A DNA stretch of 64,000 nucleotides from Zafaria cholistanensis (lineage in GTDB: Bacteria; Actinomycetota; Actinomycetes; Actinomycetales; Micrococcaceae). The notes under the pieces were generated by a model that made no database searches, had not been told where the DNA came from, and saw only the letters and a program-made list of their open reading frames with translations. Numbering within the stretch: position 1 is the first letter of the stretch; every line of letters begins with the position of its first letter. This document shows positions 31,220 to 40,636 of the stretch, in pieces. The stretch covers positions 62,001 through 126,000 of the forward strand of contig NZ_BKDJ01000007.1 of assembly GCF_008580665.1 (NCBI RefSeq), written 5' to 3'. A program made the translations under genes and the position numbers.

Positions 31220-34200
31220 GTGCACCTGACGCCCCCGATCCCTTCCGGCACCGCACCCCGGGAGTCCGCCCGTCCCCGGGTTTCCCGCCGCTCCGGCCCG
31301 GACCCGCACGGTGCCGGTCAGCACGCCGGGTGCCCCCAGCCCCGGCCCCAAGACCTCGCCGAAGACGCAGTGGCCCTGGTCCGCCGGTGGCTCACCGAGG
31401 CGGCCCAGGTTCCGGTGGATGCCTCGGCCGCGCAGCTCGCGGGCGTCCTGAAGGACCCCAACGGGCTGGACTTCACGGTCGGCTTCGTCGACGGCGTCGT
31501 GCGCCCCGAGGACCTCTCGGTCGCGGCCCGCAACCTGCGCGCGCTGGCGCCGAAGGTCCCCTCCTTCCTGCCCTGGTACATGCGTTCGGCCGTGGCGCTG
31601 GGCGGGGCGCTGGCGCCGGTGCTGCCGGGGGTCGTGGTGCCCGTGGCCCGCCGCGTCCTGCGCGAGATGGTCGGACACCTGATCGTGGATGCCACCGACG
31701 CCAAGCTGGGCCGCTCCATCGCGAAGATCCGCAGGGACGGCGTCCGCCTGAACGTGAACCTGCTGGGTGAGGCCATCCTGGGCGAGGCGGAGGCAGCCCG
31801 GCGGCTGGAGGGCACCCGCCGCCTGCTGGCCCGGGACGACGTCGACTACGTCTCCATTAAGGTCTCCTCCACCGTCGCCCCGCACAACCACTGGGCCTTC
31901 GACGAGGCCGTGGCCCACATCGAAGAGCAGCTCGCCCCGCTCTACCGCCTGGCCGCCTCCGCCACGCCCCGGCGCAAGTTCATCAACCTGGACATGGAGG
32001 AGTACAAGGACCTGGAGCTGACCATCGCGGTCTTCACCCGGATCCTGGACCGTCCCGAGTTCCGCGACCTCGAGGCGGGCATCGTCCTGCAGGCCTACCT
32101 GCCGGACGCGCTCTCGGCCATGATGCGGCTGCAGGAGTGGACGGCCGCCCGCGTCAAGGCCGGCGGCGCTCCCATCAAGGTCCGCGTGGTCAAGGGCGCC
32201 AACCTGCCGATGGAAACGGTCGACGCGGACCTGCACGGCTGGCCGCTGGCCACCTGGGGCAGCAAGCAGGAAACGGACACCTCCTACAAGGCGGTCCTGG
32301 ACTACGCGCTGGAGCCGGACCGGACAGCCAACGTGCGCATCGGCGTGGCCGGACACAACCTCTTCGACATTGCCCTGGCCTGGCTGCTGGCCAAGGCCCG
32401 CGGCGTCACGGACGGGATCGAGTTCGAGATGCTCCTGGGCATGGCCACCGGTCAGGCCGAGGCGGTCCGGCGTGAAGTCGGCTCGCTGCTGCTGTACACC
32501 CCGGTGGTGCACCCGGGGGAGTTCGACGTCGCCATCGCCTACCTGATCCGCCGCCTCGAGGAGGGCGCCAGCCAGGAGAACTTCATGTCCGCCGTCTTCG
32601 AACTGGAGGCGAACGAAGCGCTCTTCGAGCGCGAAAAGCAGCGCTTCCTGGCCTCGCTGGACGCGCTGACTGCCGAGGTGCCGGGCCCGAACCGCACCCA
32701 GGACCGCTCCGCGTTCGACGCCGCGGCCGCCGAGGCGCGGATCGCGGACCTGGCCGCCGGCCGGGCGGAGTTCACCAACACCCCGGACACCGATCCGGAC
32801 CTGCCGGCGAACCGCACTTGGGGCCGGGCGATCACCGGGCGCATGCGCGGCTCCGGCCTCGGTGCCGCGACCGTCCGCGAGAACACCCTCACCACCCCCG
32901 AGCAGCTGGAGCACGTCATGTCCGCCGCAGTGGCGGCGGCTGCCGGCTGGCAGGCGCTGGGAGCGGACCGCCGCGCCGAGATCCTCCACCGGGCCGGCGT
33001 CGTCATGGAGGCGCGCCGCGCCGAGTTGCTGGAGGTCATGGGCTCCGAGTGCGGCAAAACCCTGGACCAGGGCGATCCCGAGGTGTCCGAAGCCATCGAC
33101 TTCGCCCACTACTACGCCGGTCTCGGCCAGGAGCTTGAGCGCGTCGACGGCGCCACCTACGTGCCCTCGAAGCTGACGGTGGTGACCCCGCCGTGGAACT
33201 TCCCGGTGGCGATTCCCGCCGGTTCCACCCTCTCGGCACTCGCCGCAGGTTCCGCCGTCGTCATCAAGCCGGCCCACCCGGCCGCGCGCAGCGGTGCGGT
33301 GATGGTGGAGGCCCTCTGGGAGGCGGGCGTCCCGCGCGACGTGCTCCAGTACGTCCAGCTCTCCGAGCGCGAGCTCGGCACGCAGTTAATCTCCCACCCG
33401 GCCGTGGACCGGCTGATCCTCACCGGCGGGTACGAGACCGCCGAGCTGTTCCGCTCCTTCCGCCCGGACCTGCCGCTGCTGGCCGAGACCTCCGGCAAGA
33501 ACGCGATCATCGTGACCCCGTCCGCGGACCTGGACCTGGCCGCCCGGGACGTGGCGGCCTCCGCGTTCGGGCACGCCGGGCAGAAGTGCTCGGCCGCGTC
33601 CCTGGTGGTACTGGTTGGCTCCGTCGCCACCTCCCGGCGCTTCCGCGACCAGCTGGTCGATGCCGTCCGTTCGCTGCACGTGGGCTACCCCTGGGACCCG
33701 CGCACCCGCATGGGCCCGGTCATCGAGCCGGCCCGGGGCAAGCTGCTGCGGGGGCTGACCGTGCTGGGCGAGGGCGAGCACTGGGTGCTGGAACCGCGCC
33801 CGCTGGATGCCTCGGGGAAGCTGTGGAGCCCGGGCATCCGGGCCGGCGTCCAGCCAGGATCTGAGTTCCACCGGATCGAGTACTTCGGCCCCATCCTGGG
33901 CGTGATGACGGCCGCGACGCTGGAGGAAGCGGTGGGCATCGTCAACGACATCGACTATGGGCTCACCTCAGGACTGCACTCCCTGAACCCGGAGGAGCTG
34001 GGCTACTGGCTGGACAACGTGCAGGCCGGAAACCTGTACGTCAACCGCGGCATCACCGGGGCGATCGTGCGCCGCCAGCCGTTCGGCGGGTGGAAGAAGT
34101 CGGCGATCGGCGCCGGCACCAAGGCCGGCGGCCCGAACTACCTGATCGGGCTGGGGTCCTGGAAGGACGCCCCCGTTGACGCTGCGGACCGTGGTTCCGC

Positions 34201-34894
34201 GCCGTCACCGGCCACCGGCCTGGCCGCTCCGCTGCTGGAGGCGGCCCGCGCCGCGGGCCTGCCCGAGGCCGACGCCGCCTGGCTGGAGCAGGCGGTCGCG
34301 ACTGACGCCGCCGCCTGGCGCGCAGAGTTCGGCACCGCGAAGGATGTCTCCGGGCTGGCCGCGGAGCGCAACGTGTTCCGCTACCGCCCGGTCCCGGTGA
34401 CCGTGCGCTATGAGGCGGAAACTTCCGGCCACGGACCCGCCGAACTGCTGCGGGTGGCCGCGGCAGGCCTGCGCGCCTGGTCCGGCATCGAAACCTCCGG
34501 CGTCCAGGCATCCGGTGTCCAAACATCCGGTGTCCAAACATCCGGAGCCCACCTGACGGTGAGCAGCGCCGTCGAACTCCCCGCCCCGCTCATGGCCGCG
34601 CTGGCCAAGGCCGGGGTTCCCGTCCGGATCGAGGACGCGGACCAGTGGGCGCGGCGCGCCCGCGAACTCGCCGGGAAGACCGGCCCGGAGTCGGCCGCCC
34701 GGATTCGCCTGATCGGCGGCTCGGTGTCCGCCACCGCCGCCGCGACCGGGGGAAAGCCCGACGTCGCCATCTACGCCGGCGACGTGGTCTCCGCCGGCCG
34801 GGTGGAACTGCTGACGTTCCTCCACGAACAGGCCGTGTCCATCACGGCGCACCGTTTCGGAACGCCAAACCACCTCAGCGACGGGCTGGTCTGA
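31220..34894 (+). CDS. putA: Bifunctional proline dehydrogenase / P5C dehydrogenase, copy 2
   Basis: A 1224-residue paralogue of the enzyme at 22671 with the same order: Pro/Arg-rich N-terminal tail (about 40 residues), proline dehydrogenase barrel (substrate Arg pair in YLIRRLEEGASQENFM), aldehyde dehydrogenase domain with PPWNFPVAIPAG, LLAETSGKNAIIVTP and Cys790 in GHAGQKCSAAS, and the same extra C-terminal domain. The linker between the domains is shorter than in copy 1. The GTG at 31220 follows caaggagtccaccacc. Being divergent from the LysR gene, this is probably the inducible, regulated copy. A strong terminator follows at 34900. Confidence 0.95.
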   Translation: MHLTPPIPSGTAPRESARPRVSRRSGPDPHGAGQHAGCPQPRPQDLAEDAVALVRRWLTEAAQVPVDASAAQLAGVLKDPNGLDFTVGFVDGVVRPEDLSVAARNLRALAPKVPSFLPWYMRSAVALGGALAPVLPGVVVPVARRVLREMVGHLIVDATDAKLGRSIAKIRRDGVRLNVNLLGEAILGEAEAARRLEGTRRLLARDDVDYVSIKVSSTVAPHNHWAFDEAVAHIEEQLAPLYRLAASATPRRKFINLDMEEYKDLELTIAVFTRILDRPEFRDLEAGIVLQAYLPDALSAMMRLQEWTAARVKAGGAPIKVRVVKGANLPMETVDADLHGWPLATWGSKQETDTSYKAVLDYALEPDRTANVRIGVAGHNLFDIALAWLLAKARGVTDGIEFEMLLGMATGQAEAVRREVGSLLLYTPVVHPGEFDVAIAYLIRRLEEGASQENFMSAVFELEANEALFEREKQRFLASLDALTAEVPGPNRTQDRSAFDAAAAEARIADLAAGRAEFTNTPDTDPDLPANRTWGRAITGRMRGSGLGAATVRENTLTTPEQLEHVMSAAVAAAAGWQALGADRRAEILHRAGVVMEARRAELLEVMGSECGKTLDQGDPEVSEAIDFAHYYAGLGQELERVDGATYVPSKLTVVTPPWNFPVAIPAGSTLSALAAGSAVVIKPAHPAARSGAVMVEALWEAGVPRDVLQYVQLSERELGTQLISHPAVDRLILTGGYETAELFRSFRPDLPLLAETSGKNAIIVTPSADLDLAARDVAASAFGHAGQKCSAASLVVLVGSVATSRRFRDQLVDAVRSLHVGYPWDPRTRMGPVIEPARGKLLRGLTVLGEGEHWVLEPRPLDASGKLWSPGIRAGVQPGSEFHRIEYFGPILGVMTAATLEEAVGIVNDIDYGLTSGLHSLNPEELGYWLDNVQAGNLYVNRGITGAIVRRQPFGGWKKSAIGAGTKAGGPNYLIGLGSWKDAPVDAADRGSAPSPATGLAAPLLEAARAAGLPEADAAWLEQAVATDAAAWRAEFGTAKDVSGLAAERNVFRYRPVPVTVRYEAETSGHGPAELLRVAAAGLRAWSGIETSGVQASGVQTSGVQTSGAHLTVSSAVELPAPLMAALAKAGVPVRIEDADQWARRARELAGKTGPESAARIRLIGGSVSATAAATGGKPDVAIYAGDVVSAGRVELLTFLHEQAVSITAHRFGTPNHLSDGLV
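34491..34550 (+). repeat. 15-bp tandem repeat in putA copy 2 C-terminal domain
   Basis: Four units: aaacctccggcgtcc, aggcatccggtgtcc, aaacatccggtgtcc, aaacatccggagccc, encoding ETSGV-QASGV-QTSGV-QTSGA. They sit in the C-terminal region at a place where copy 1 has no repeat, while copy 1 carries its own repeats elsewhere. Confidence 0.9.
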
Positions 34895-34899
34895 CACCC

Positions 34900-34944
34900 C
34901 ACGGAACCGGCGGAGGCCCCTGGTGCGCCTCCGCCGGTTCCGTG
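34900..34944 (+). terminator. Terminator hairpin after putA copy 2
   Basis: cacggaaccggcggaggc (34900-34917) pairs perfectly with 34927-34944 over 18 bp with a 9-nt loop, 5 bp past the stop codon. No U-tract follows. Confidence 0.65.
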
Positions 34945-35060
34945 TCCGGCAAAGGCCCGATTTCGCCCCGGTACAACCGTGCCGTACATCCGTCCCGCGC
35001 CCCCGCCCGGGCCCCGGTTTGGCTAGGCGTTCCTTGCTACCACGCAGGATGGCCGGCCGG

Positions 35061-35072
35061 TAGCGTGGGCGC
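35061..35072 (+). promoter_or_regulatory. Putative -10 box of leaderless ferritin mRNA
   Basis: TAGCGT (35061-35066) lies exactly 6 nt before the ATG at 35073, and no Shine-Dalgarno is present, so transcription should start at or next to the start codon. Confidence 0.5.
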
Positions 35073-35597
35073 ATGGCAACTTTCAAGGAACTTCTCAGCG
35101 AGCAGATCGGCCACGAGTTTGCGGCCTCCCAGCAGTACATCGCAATCGCGGTGTGGTACGACAACCAGGACCTTCCGCAGTTGGCCCGCCACTTTTATGA
35201 GCAGGCCGTCGAGGAGCGGAACCACGCCATGATGCTGGTGCAGTACCAGTTGGACCGCGACCTGCCCACGTCCATCCCGGGGGTTTCCCAGCCCATCAAC
35301 GACTTCGCCGACCACAAGGCGCCCATCGCACTGGCCCTGAACCAGGAGAAGCAGGTCACCTCCCAAATCGAGGCGCTCTTCGCCGCGGCCCGTGCCGAGG
35401 GCGACGCCCTGGGCGAGCAGTTCATGCTCTGGTTCCTGAAGGAGCAGGTCGAGGAGGTCGCGTCGATGAACACGCTGCTGACCATCGCCGAGCGCACCAA
35501 CAACCTCTTCGACATCGAGAACTTCGTTGCCCGTGAAACCGTGGGCGACTCCGGCCAGGACGCCTCCGCCCCCACCGCGGCCGGCGGCGCACTCTAG
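35073..35597 (+). CDS. Ferritin
   Basis: A 174-residue four-helix-bundle iron-storage protein that oxidises Fe(II) and stores it in a 24-subunit shell. Ferroxidase-centre motifs are visible: ELLSEQIGHEFAASQQYIAIAVWYD in helix A, HFYEQAVEERNHAMMLVQYQLDR in helix B with the E-x-x-H pair, and FMLWFLKEQVEEVASMNTLL in the third part. Length and motifs fit bacterial non-haem ferritin (Ftn/BfrB type); no haem-ligand Met pattern of bacterioferritin is evident. The C-terminal 15 residues are flexible. A monocistronic gene with a probable leaderless start and a strong terminator at 35604. Confidence 0.93.
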   Translation: MATFKELLSEQIGHEFAASQQYIAIAVWYDNQDLPQLARHFYEQAVEERNHAMMLVQYQLDRDLPTSIPGVSQPINDFADHKAPIALALNQEKQVTSQIEALFAAARAEGDALGEQFMLWFLKEQVEEVASMNTLLTIAERTNNLFDIENFVARETVGDSGQDASAPTAAGGAL

Positions 35598-35603
35598 CCG
35601 CAC

Positions 35604-35657
35604 GCACACCAAAACGGCGGCGGAAGGAGAACCCCTTCCGCCGCCGTTTTGGTGTGC
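35604..35657 (+). terminator. Ferritin terminator, 24-bp perfect stem
   Basis: 35604-35627 pairs perfectly with 35634-35657 around a 6-nt loop. The right arm contains gttttggtgtg, so it may work as an intrinsic terminator, and in the opposite direction for the gene ending at 35806. Confidence 0.85.
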
Positions 35658-35727
35658 CTCCCGTGTATGACGCCGGGTTTCCGGAACGGATCGCCGGACA
35701 GCCGCCCACCCCGGGGAGGCCGGAGGA

Positions 35728-35769
35728 CGGCCCTGGTTGGACGGCCCTGGTTGGACGGCATTGGCTGGA
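35728..35769. repeat. 14-bp tandem repeat, three units
   Basis: cggccctggttgga at 35728-35741 and 35742-35755, then cggcattggctgga (35756-35769) and further remnants to about 35790, in the gap between the convergent ferritin and His-rich membrane protein genes. Same period as the array at 18968. Confidence 0.85.
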
Positions 35770-35805
35770 CGGGTTTGGCTGGCTGGGCTGGCCGGACGGG
35801 CGGGC

Positions 35806-36435
35806 TTAGCGCCGGCGCCGCAGCGCGAACCCGGCCGACCAGGCCACCGCCAGTTCCAGCCCCGCGATCCCCAGCATCGCGCCTCCCTGGGCGCCTTCTT
35901 CGGGGAACCCGCCTCCCTGGACGTCTCCCTGGGCTCCGTCTCCCTGGGCGCCTTCTCCCTGGGTCCCGTCTCCCGGGATCAGGCTTCCCTGCAGGCCGGA
36001 GCCCAGCCCCGCCGCAGCCTGCACGGGCAGGTTCTGCCCCGCCGGAGCCGGCGCCGCTGGCACCGCCGCATGGTGTGTCCCGTGCCCGGTGGAGGTCCCG
36101 CCGGGGCCGAGGAACAGCGCAAGGTGCAGCACCATCATGGCCAGGGACATGGCCAGCAGCGAGGACAACCCGTGGACCGAGGGCCTGCGCCACGTCTTCA
36201 CGGCGCAGGCGCCGCAGGCCAGGGACATGGCGGCGAACAGTGCCGTCAGCCAGGGGCCGTGGTGGTGCGTGGCGAGCAGCAGTCCGTGGGCCGCGAACGC
36301 GGCCGCGGCCAGCCCGGCGGCCGCCCGGGCCGGCACCGCGGGGGGCGCGGCGGGGGACGCCGGCCCGCACGGGACGGATGCCTTGGGGCGGTTGTGGCCG
36401 GCCGGGGCGGCCGTCCACAACGCGGTCTGGGCCAC
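35806..36435 (-). CDS. His-rich small membrane protein downstream of copper amine oxidase
   Basis: Not recognised as a named family. From the GTG at 36435 the product is 209 residues with three hydrophobic helices: AAAGLAAAAFAAHGLLLATHHH (about 32-52), WLTALFAAMSLACGACAV (about 55-72) and HGLSSLLAMSLAMMVLHLALFLG (about 82-104). A His/Pro loop follows (GHGTHHAAVP), then a repeat-rich tail GDGTQGEGAQGDGAQGDVQGGG and a last hydrophobic stretch before RRRR. It starts 7 nt after the amine oxidase stop, so the two are cotranscribed. His, Met and Cys in and near the helices suggest copper delivery, an inference. The start codon is uncertain. Confidence 0.6.
   Translation of the reverse strand: MAQTALWTAAPAGHNRPKASVPCGPASPAAPPAVPARAAAGLAAAAFAAHGLLLATHHHGPWLTALFAAMSLACGACAVKTWRRPSVHGLSSLLAMSLAMMVLHLALFLGPGGTSTGHGTHHAAVPAAPAPAGQNLPVQAAAGLGSGLQGSLIPGDGTQGEGAQGDGAQGDVQGGGFPEEGAQGGAMLGIAGLELAVAWSAGFALRRRR
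35923..35982 (-). repeat. 15-bp tandem repeat in the His-rich membrane protein tail
   Basis: On the plus strand: gtctccctgggctcc, gtctccctgggcgcc, ttctccctgggtccc, gtctcccgggatcag. On the coding strand they give the GDGTQ-GEGAQ-GDGAQ-GD pattern. The frame is preserved. Confidence 0.85.
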
Positions 36436-36442
36436 TGCCGCC

Positions 36443-38395
36443 CTACTGGTGGCAGTGCTTGCCGGGTGCCGGGGCCGGGACGTCCAGGACCGGGGAGCGG
36501 TCGAAGAAGCCCTCAGGACGCAGCTTGAACCCCACGTGGTCCACGGGCATGATCGGCCAGTCCTCGACGCGCGGGTAGTGCGTGAGTCCGAAGGTGTGCC
36601 ACAGGACAATTTCCTGGCCGTCGATGTCCCGGTCCTGCGCGATGTAGGCGGGCAGGCCGGCGCCGCCCGGGTGCTGGTTGACGAAGTCCCCGGTGGGGTA
36701 GCGCTCATCCTCGCTGCGCCGGGTAACCCACAGGGCCTTCGTGGCGAAGGCGGCGCGCCGGGCCACGGAGGAGGAGGGGTCGGCCAGCAGGGTCGGGTGG
36801 CCCTGCGGGTGCAGCTTGTAGCCCACCGGCTCGCCCAGGCGGTTGCGCGACTGCTCGTTCTGCACAATCCAGGCGCGGCCGGAGGCCATGTCGGTGTCCC
36901 GCACGGCCTCGGATTCGCGGGCCAGCACGGTGCGCTTGCGGGTGAAGGCGTTGCCGCGGGGGTTTTCGGCCGAGACCGGGACGCGCACGGCCTCCTCCTC
37001 GACCACCCGGTTGGGTCCGCCGTCGAGGGCGAAGTCCAGGCGGGCGCCGAAGAGGTGCTGGTGGAACGGGGCACCGAGGCCGGGGGCCATCTCCGAGGAG
37101 TACGGGTAGTCCTTGGACGGCTGGGCGCTGGTGAACACGACGCCGGTGGCCTTGGCCTCGAACTCGATCGTGCCGTCCAGGTAGAGGTACCAGTAGAAGC
37201 CGTAGTCGTAGTTGCCGATGGTGGTGAAGAAGCTGATCACCAGGCGGCGGTTGCGGCGGGTGTAGTTCACCCCGCTCCAGAGGTCGGAGTGCTTGGCGAG
37301 GATGGAGAAGTCCTCCTCGTGCATGCAGATGCCATTGTGGATGGTGCGCGGGTTGCCGAAGGCATCGGAGATGACCGGGGAGATGTAGTGGATCTCGCCC
37401 AGGCAGTCACAGCCCAGTTCCAGCGAGTTGGCGTACTGGCCCACCAGGTACTCCCCGGTGTCGAAGTAGTTCTGCCAGTTGCGCACCGGCGACGGGTCCC
37501 CGTACGGGACCACCATCTCGGCGATGGAGGCGCGGTTGAGGATGCGGCGCACGCGCCCGCCGTCCTCGAAGCCGATGTTGTGCAGCACCAGGCCCTCGCG
37601 GACGTCGAAGCCCACGTCCAGGCTCCACTTCTCCCACTCGACGTGGTTGCCTCCGGCCACGGTAAAGGACGGGCCCTCGGGCTGGGTGATCTCGATGGGC
37701 TTCTGCGTGGTGCGCAGCGGGCCGGTCAGTTCCGGGTCGGTGAAGTTGCCGTGCTCGGCCGGAACGGGAACGGCGCCGAAGTCCAGGACCTGGTTGACCT
37801 TGCCGGAGGTGACGTCCACGTAGGCGACGAGCCCGTCAACCGGGTGTGCCCAGGCGGAGTCGGCCTCATGCTCCTGCACGAAGGCCAGCCCGCGCAGGAT
37901 GCGCCGGCCCTCCTCCTCCGGGTAGTCGTAGACGCCGGCGGAGAGCGGGGCGACGCGCACCTTGTCCACGTCGAGGTTTCGCTTGGCCAGGGCGGCAAGC
38001 CACTCCGGGTGGGTGGAGAGGACCTGTTCGACGACCTCGAATTCCTCCTCCAGGACAGGCAGGTGGCCGTTCGCGGCGGGGTCCAGTTCGACGGCGGATT
38101 CGACCTCGGCGCGGGTGGCCGAGACCACGACGTCCTTCGGCGCCCCACCGGTGGTGTCCAGCAGGAAGATCCGGAACCGGCGGTCCACCGCCGGGGAATC
38201 CCCTTCGCAGCGGGGGTCAAGGAGCCCCAGGTAGGCGATGCGTGCCGTCTCCGGAAACAGGCCCGCCTTGGCCAGGAGGCCGCGCACGGCGGTGATCTCC
38301 TCCGCGGTCGGCAGCGAATAGGCCCCGGCGGGCGCCACGGTCAGCAGGCTGGCGGGGGTGGAGCCGGCATCCGGGGTGGAATGGCACGAGGTCAT
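36443..38395 (-). CDS. Copper-containing primary-amine oxidase (TPQ enzyme)
   Basis: A 650-residue oxidase converting primary amines to aldehydes with H2O2 and ammonia. The cofactor motif N-Y-D-Y in [13 protein letters not shown] identifies Tyr396 as the residue that becomes topaquinone. Copper-ligand His residues are expected in [17 protein letters not shown] (H-x-H) and near the C-terminus. Two small N-terminal domains (about 25-215) precede the large beta-sandwich (from about 225, [36 protein letters not shown]). The end, [28 protein letters not shown], is typical of the Arthrobacter histamine/phenylethylamine/tyramine oxidases. No export signal. The ATG at 38395 follows ttggagacacc. The substrate cannot be chosen from sequence alone. 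Confidence 0.94.
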   Translation of the reverse strand: MTSCHSTPDAGSTPASLLTVAPAGAYSLPTAEEITAVRGLLAKAGLFPETARIAYLGLLDPRCEGDSPAVDRRFRIFLLDTTGGAPKDVVVSATRAEVESAVELDPAANGHLPVLEEEFEVVEQVLSTHPEWLAALAKRNLDVDKVRVAPLSAGVYDYPEEEGRRILRGLAFVQEHEADSAWAHPVDGLVAYVDVTSGKVNQVLDFGAVPVPAEHGNFTDPELTGPLRTTQKPIEITQPEGPSFTVAGGNHVEWEKWSLDVGFDVREGLVLHNIGFEDGGRVRRILNRASIAEMVVPYGDPSPVRNWQNYFDTGEYLVGQYANSLELGCDCLGEIHYISPVISDAFGNPRTIHNGICMHEEDFSILAKHSDLWSGVNYTRRNRRLVISFFTTIGNYDYGFYWYLYLDGTIEFEAKATGVVFTSAQPSKDYPYSSEMAPGLGAPFHQHLFGARLDFALDGGPNRVVEEEAVRVPVSAENPRGNAFTRKRTVLARESEAVRDTDMASGRAWIVQNEQSRNRLGEPVGYKLHPQGHPTLLADPSSSVARRAAFATKALWVTRRSEDERYPTGDFVNQHPGGAGLPAYIAQDRDIDGQEIVLWHTFGLTHYPRVEDWPIMPVDHVGFKLRPEGFFDRSPVLDVPAPAPGKHCHQ

Positions 38396-38903
38396 GGTGT
38401 CTCCAAGGTCAGGAACGGGCGAGGGAAGACGGATGCCGGGGACGGGAGCCCCGTGGTGCTGGGCGAACCGTTCCGGCGCCCGGGCGGGCGGGGCGGGAGA
38501 GGGGTAGTGGCGGTCCCGCGCCGGGGGCACGCGATGAGGCCGGGCGCGGGGCGGGGTGTGGCGGGTGCCACATTTATTTTCTCTGACTGTAGAGGTTAGC
38601 GAATCCTTCGGGGCAGGACAAGGGTTTTCTTTGAGGGGCTGATGGGGTATGTCGTGCGGGCCGAGGCGCGCGCTGCGCCGGGCGGTTGGGGATCCACGGG
38701 GCGCGGGCTGCCAAATGCTGGACGCCCAAAGCCAAGCCGTGCCGCGCGCGCCGGCCGCAAGCTGGAGGGGCCGTCTCCGGGCCCCCGGCCAGCCGGCCGC
38801 CGGACACTTCCGCCGGCAAGCACCCTGAAACAGGTTGGAAAACCTCCCGGTGTAGAAATTGCTTGCACGTTCCCCATGCACCCCTTCCGAAAGGATCCGC
38901 GAG
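38396..38903. other. Divergent region, amine oxidase and amidohydrolase
   Basis: About 500 bp with promoters for both divergent genes. An AT-rich patch (catttattttctctgac, 38571-38587) stands out in otherwise GC-rich DNA and is probably the amine oxidase promoter; gtggc-gggt-gccac (38558-38571) beside it could be an operator. No gene recognised. Confidence 0.45.
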
Positions 38904-40595
38904 ATGGCAGCACAGAGTGCAGACCTCGTTCTTATCAACGGCGTGATCGACACCCTCGACCCGGAACTCGCGCGGACCGATGCCCTGGCGGTCTCCGCCG
39001 GCCGAATCGTTGCCCTCGGCGAAGAGGCCGCCGCGCTCGCCGCGGGGGCAGCCGAGGTGGTCGATCTGGAGGGGCGCTACGTGATGCCCGGGCTGTTGGA
39101 CGTGCACAACCACCACATGCTCGCGGGGCAGATGGACCTGTTCGAGCTGGACGCGCCGCCGACGCTGGGGCTGGACGGCTTCCTGGAGGCGATTGCCGCC
39201 TATGCCTCCGGCCTGGGCCCGGAGGAGTGGGTGGTGGGTGGGAACTGGGGATCAGGCCTGCTGCCCGAACTGAACACTCCCGAGGCGCTGGCCCGGCTGG
39301 ATGCGGCAACCGGGGGCCGTCCGGCACTGCTCAAGGACGACAGCAAGCACAACCGCTGGGCCAACTCGAAGGCCCTGGAGCTGGCGGGTATCGGCGGAGG
39401 CACCCCGGACCCCGAGGGCGGGCAGATCCTGCGGGATGCCTCCGGCCGGGCCACGGGGGTGCTGATCGAAGCCGGCGGGGTGCTGGTCGAGCGGGCCCTC
39501 GCACGGCTGCAGCCGGTGTCTATCGCGGACCTGGGCATAGCCGCGGCCCGCGGGATCGAAATCCTGCACTCCTACGGCATCACGGGATTCCAGGATGCGG
39601 CCGCCTCGCTGCAACTGATGCGGGCGCTGAAAAAGCTGGACGACGACGGAGGCCTGCAGGCCTGGGTAGTGACCAGCATGCAGGCCAACGACTTCATCTT
39701 TGGCACCACCCCGCTGGGGGAGGACATCATTGCCCATCGTGAAGAGCTCCGTTCCGCGCACCACCGGCCGGACTTCATAAAGATCTTCCTCGACGGGGTT
39801 CCGCCGGCCGGCACCGCCGCGTTCATCGAGCCCTACCTGCCCGCGGCCGGGTTCCCGGAGTGCCACTGCGGCACCACCACCATGGATCCGGCCGAACTCG
39901 AGGGGTGGCTGATGGGCACCGCCGAACGCGGGATCTCGGCGAAGATCCACTGCACCGGCGATGCCTCCGTGCGCCTGGTGCTGGACACCGTGGAGAAGGT
40001 CCGCGCGGCCGGCCATACGCAGGTTCGCTACCACATCGCCCACGGGCAGTTCGTGCACCCGGAGGACATCCCGCGCTTCGCCGACCTGGACGTGACCGCG
40101 GACATTTCCCCGTCGCTGTGGTTCCCCGGCGCCATTTCCGAGGCGATCGCCACGGTGCTGCCCGCGGAGCGGGCCGAAAAGATGCAGCCGAACAGGGCGC
40201 TGCTGGACGCCGGGGCCCGGGTGGCCGGCGGTTCGGACTGGCCGGTGAGCGTTTCCCCCAATCCGTGGGAGGGGGTCTACGGGCTGGTGACGCGGAAGGA
40301 TCCCACCGGCCAGTTCCCGGGAACGCTCTGGCCGGGGCAGGCGATCACGCTCGAGGAGGCCATCCGGGTCTACACCACCGCCTGCGCGGAGGCCATGGGC
40401 ATCGACGACGTCGCCGGTTCCCTCGTCCCCGGGAAGTCGGCGGACTTCGTGCTGCTCTCCGACGACCCCCACGCAATCGACATTGACCGGGTCCGGTTCA
40501 TCACCGCCCGCCAGACCTGGTTTGCCGGGGAAAAGGTGTTCGACGCCGGGGCGGGAGCCGGGCAGGACGCGTTCGCCGCCTCCGCGCAGGCCTGA
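38904..40595 (+). CDS. Amidohydrolase family 3 protein (YtcJ-like)
   Basis: A 563-residue metal-dependent hydrolase. The metal motif is [11 protein letters not shown] (H-x-H type, here HNHH), with KIFLDGV for the bridging region, [15 protein letters not shown] for the second His, YHIAHGQFV for the third and [23 protein letters not shown] for the catalytic Asp. These place it with the YtcJ/NfdA (N-substituted formamide deformylase) group. NfdA from Arthrobacter acts on N-benzylformamide and yields an amine, which would feed the neighbouring amine oxidase; that match of activity is inference. The ATG at 38904 follows aaaggatccgcgag. Confidence 0.9.
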   Translation: MAAQSADLVLINGVIDTLDPELARTDALAVSAGRIVALGEEAAALAAGAAEVVDLEGRYVMPGLLDVHNHHMLAGQMDLFELDAPPTLGLDGFLEAIAAYASGLGPEEWVVGGNWGSGLLPELNTPEALARLDAATGGRPALLKDDSKHNRWANSKALELAGIGGGTPDPEGGQILRDASGRATGVLIEAGGVLVERALARLQPVSIADLGIAAARGIEILHSYGITGFQDAAASLQLMRALKKLDDDGGLQAWVVTSMQANDFIFGTTPLGEDIIAHREELRSAHHRPDFIKIFLDGVPPAGTAAFIEPYLPAAGFPECHCGTTTMDPAELEGWLMGTAERGISAKIHCTGDASVRLVLDTVEKVRAAGHTQVRYHIAHGQFVHPEDIPRFADLDVTADISPSLWFPGAISEAIATVLPAERAEKMQPNRALLDAGARVAGGSDWPVSVSPNPWEGVYGLVTRKDPTGQFPGTLWPGQAITLEEAIRVYTTACAEAMGIDDVAGSLVPGKSADFVLLSDDPHAIDIDRVRFITARQTWFAGEKVFDAGAGAGQDAFAASAQA

Positions 40596-40636
40596 CTGCC
40601 CCCAGCGTTCCTCCCTCCGTTAAGAAAGGCACCCCC

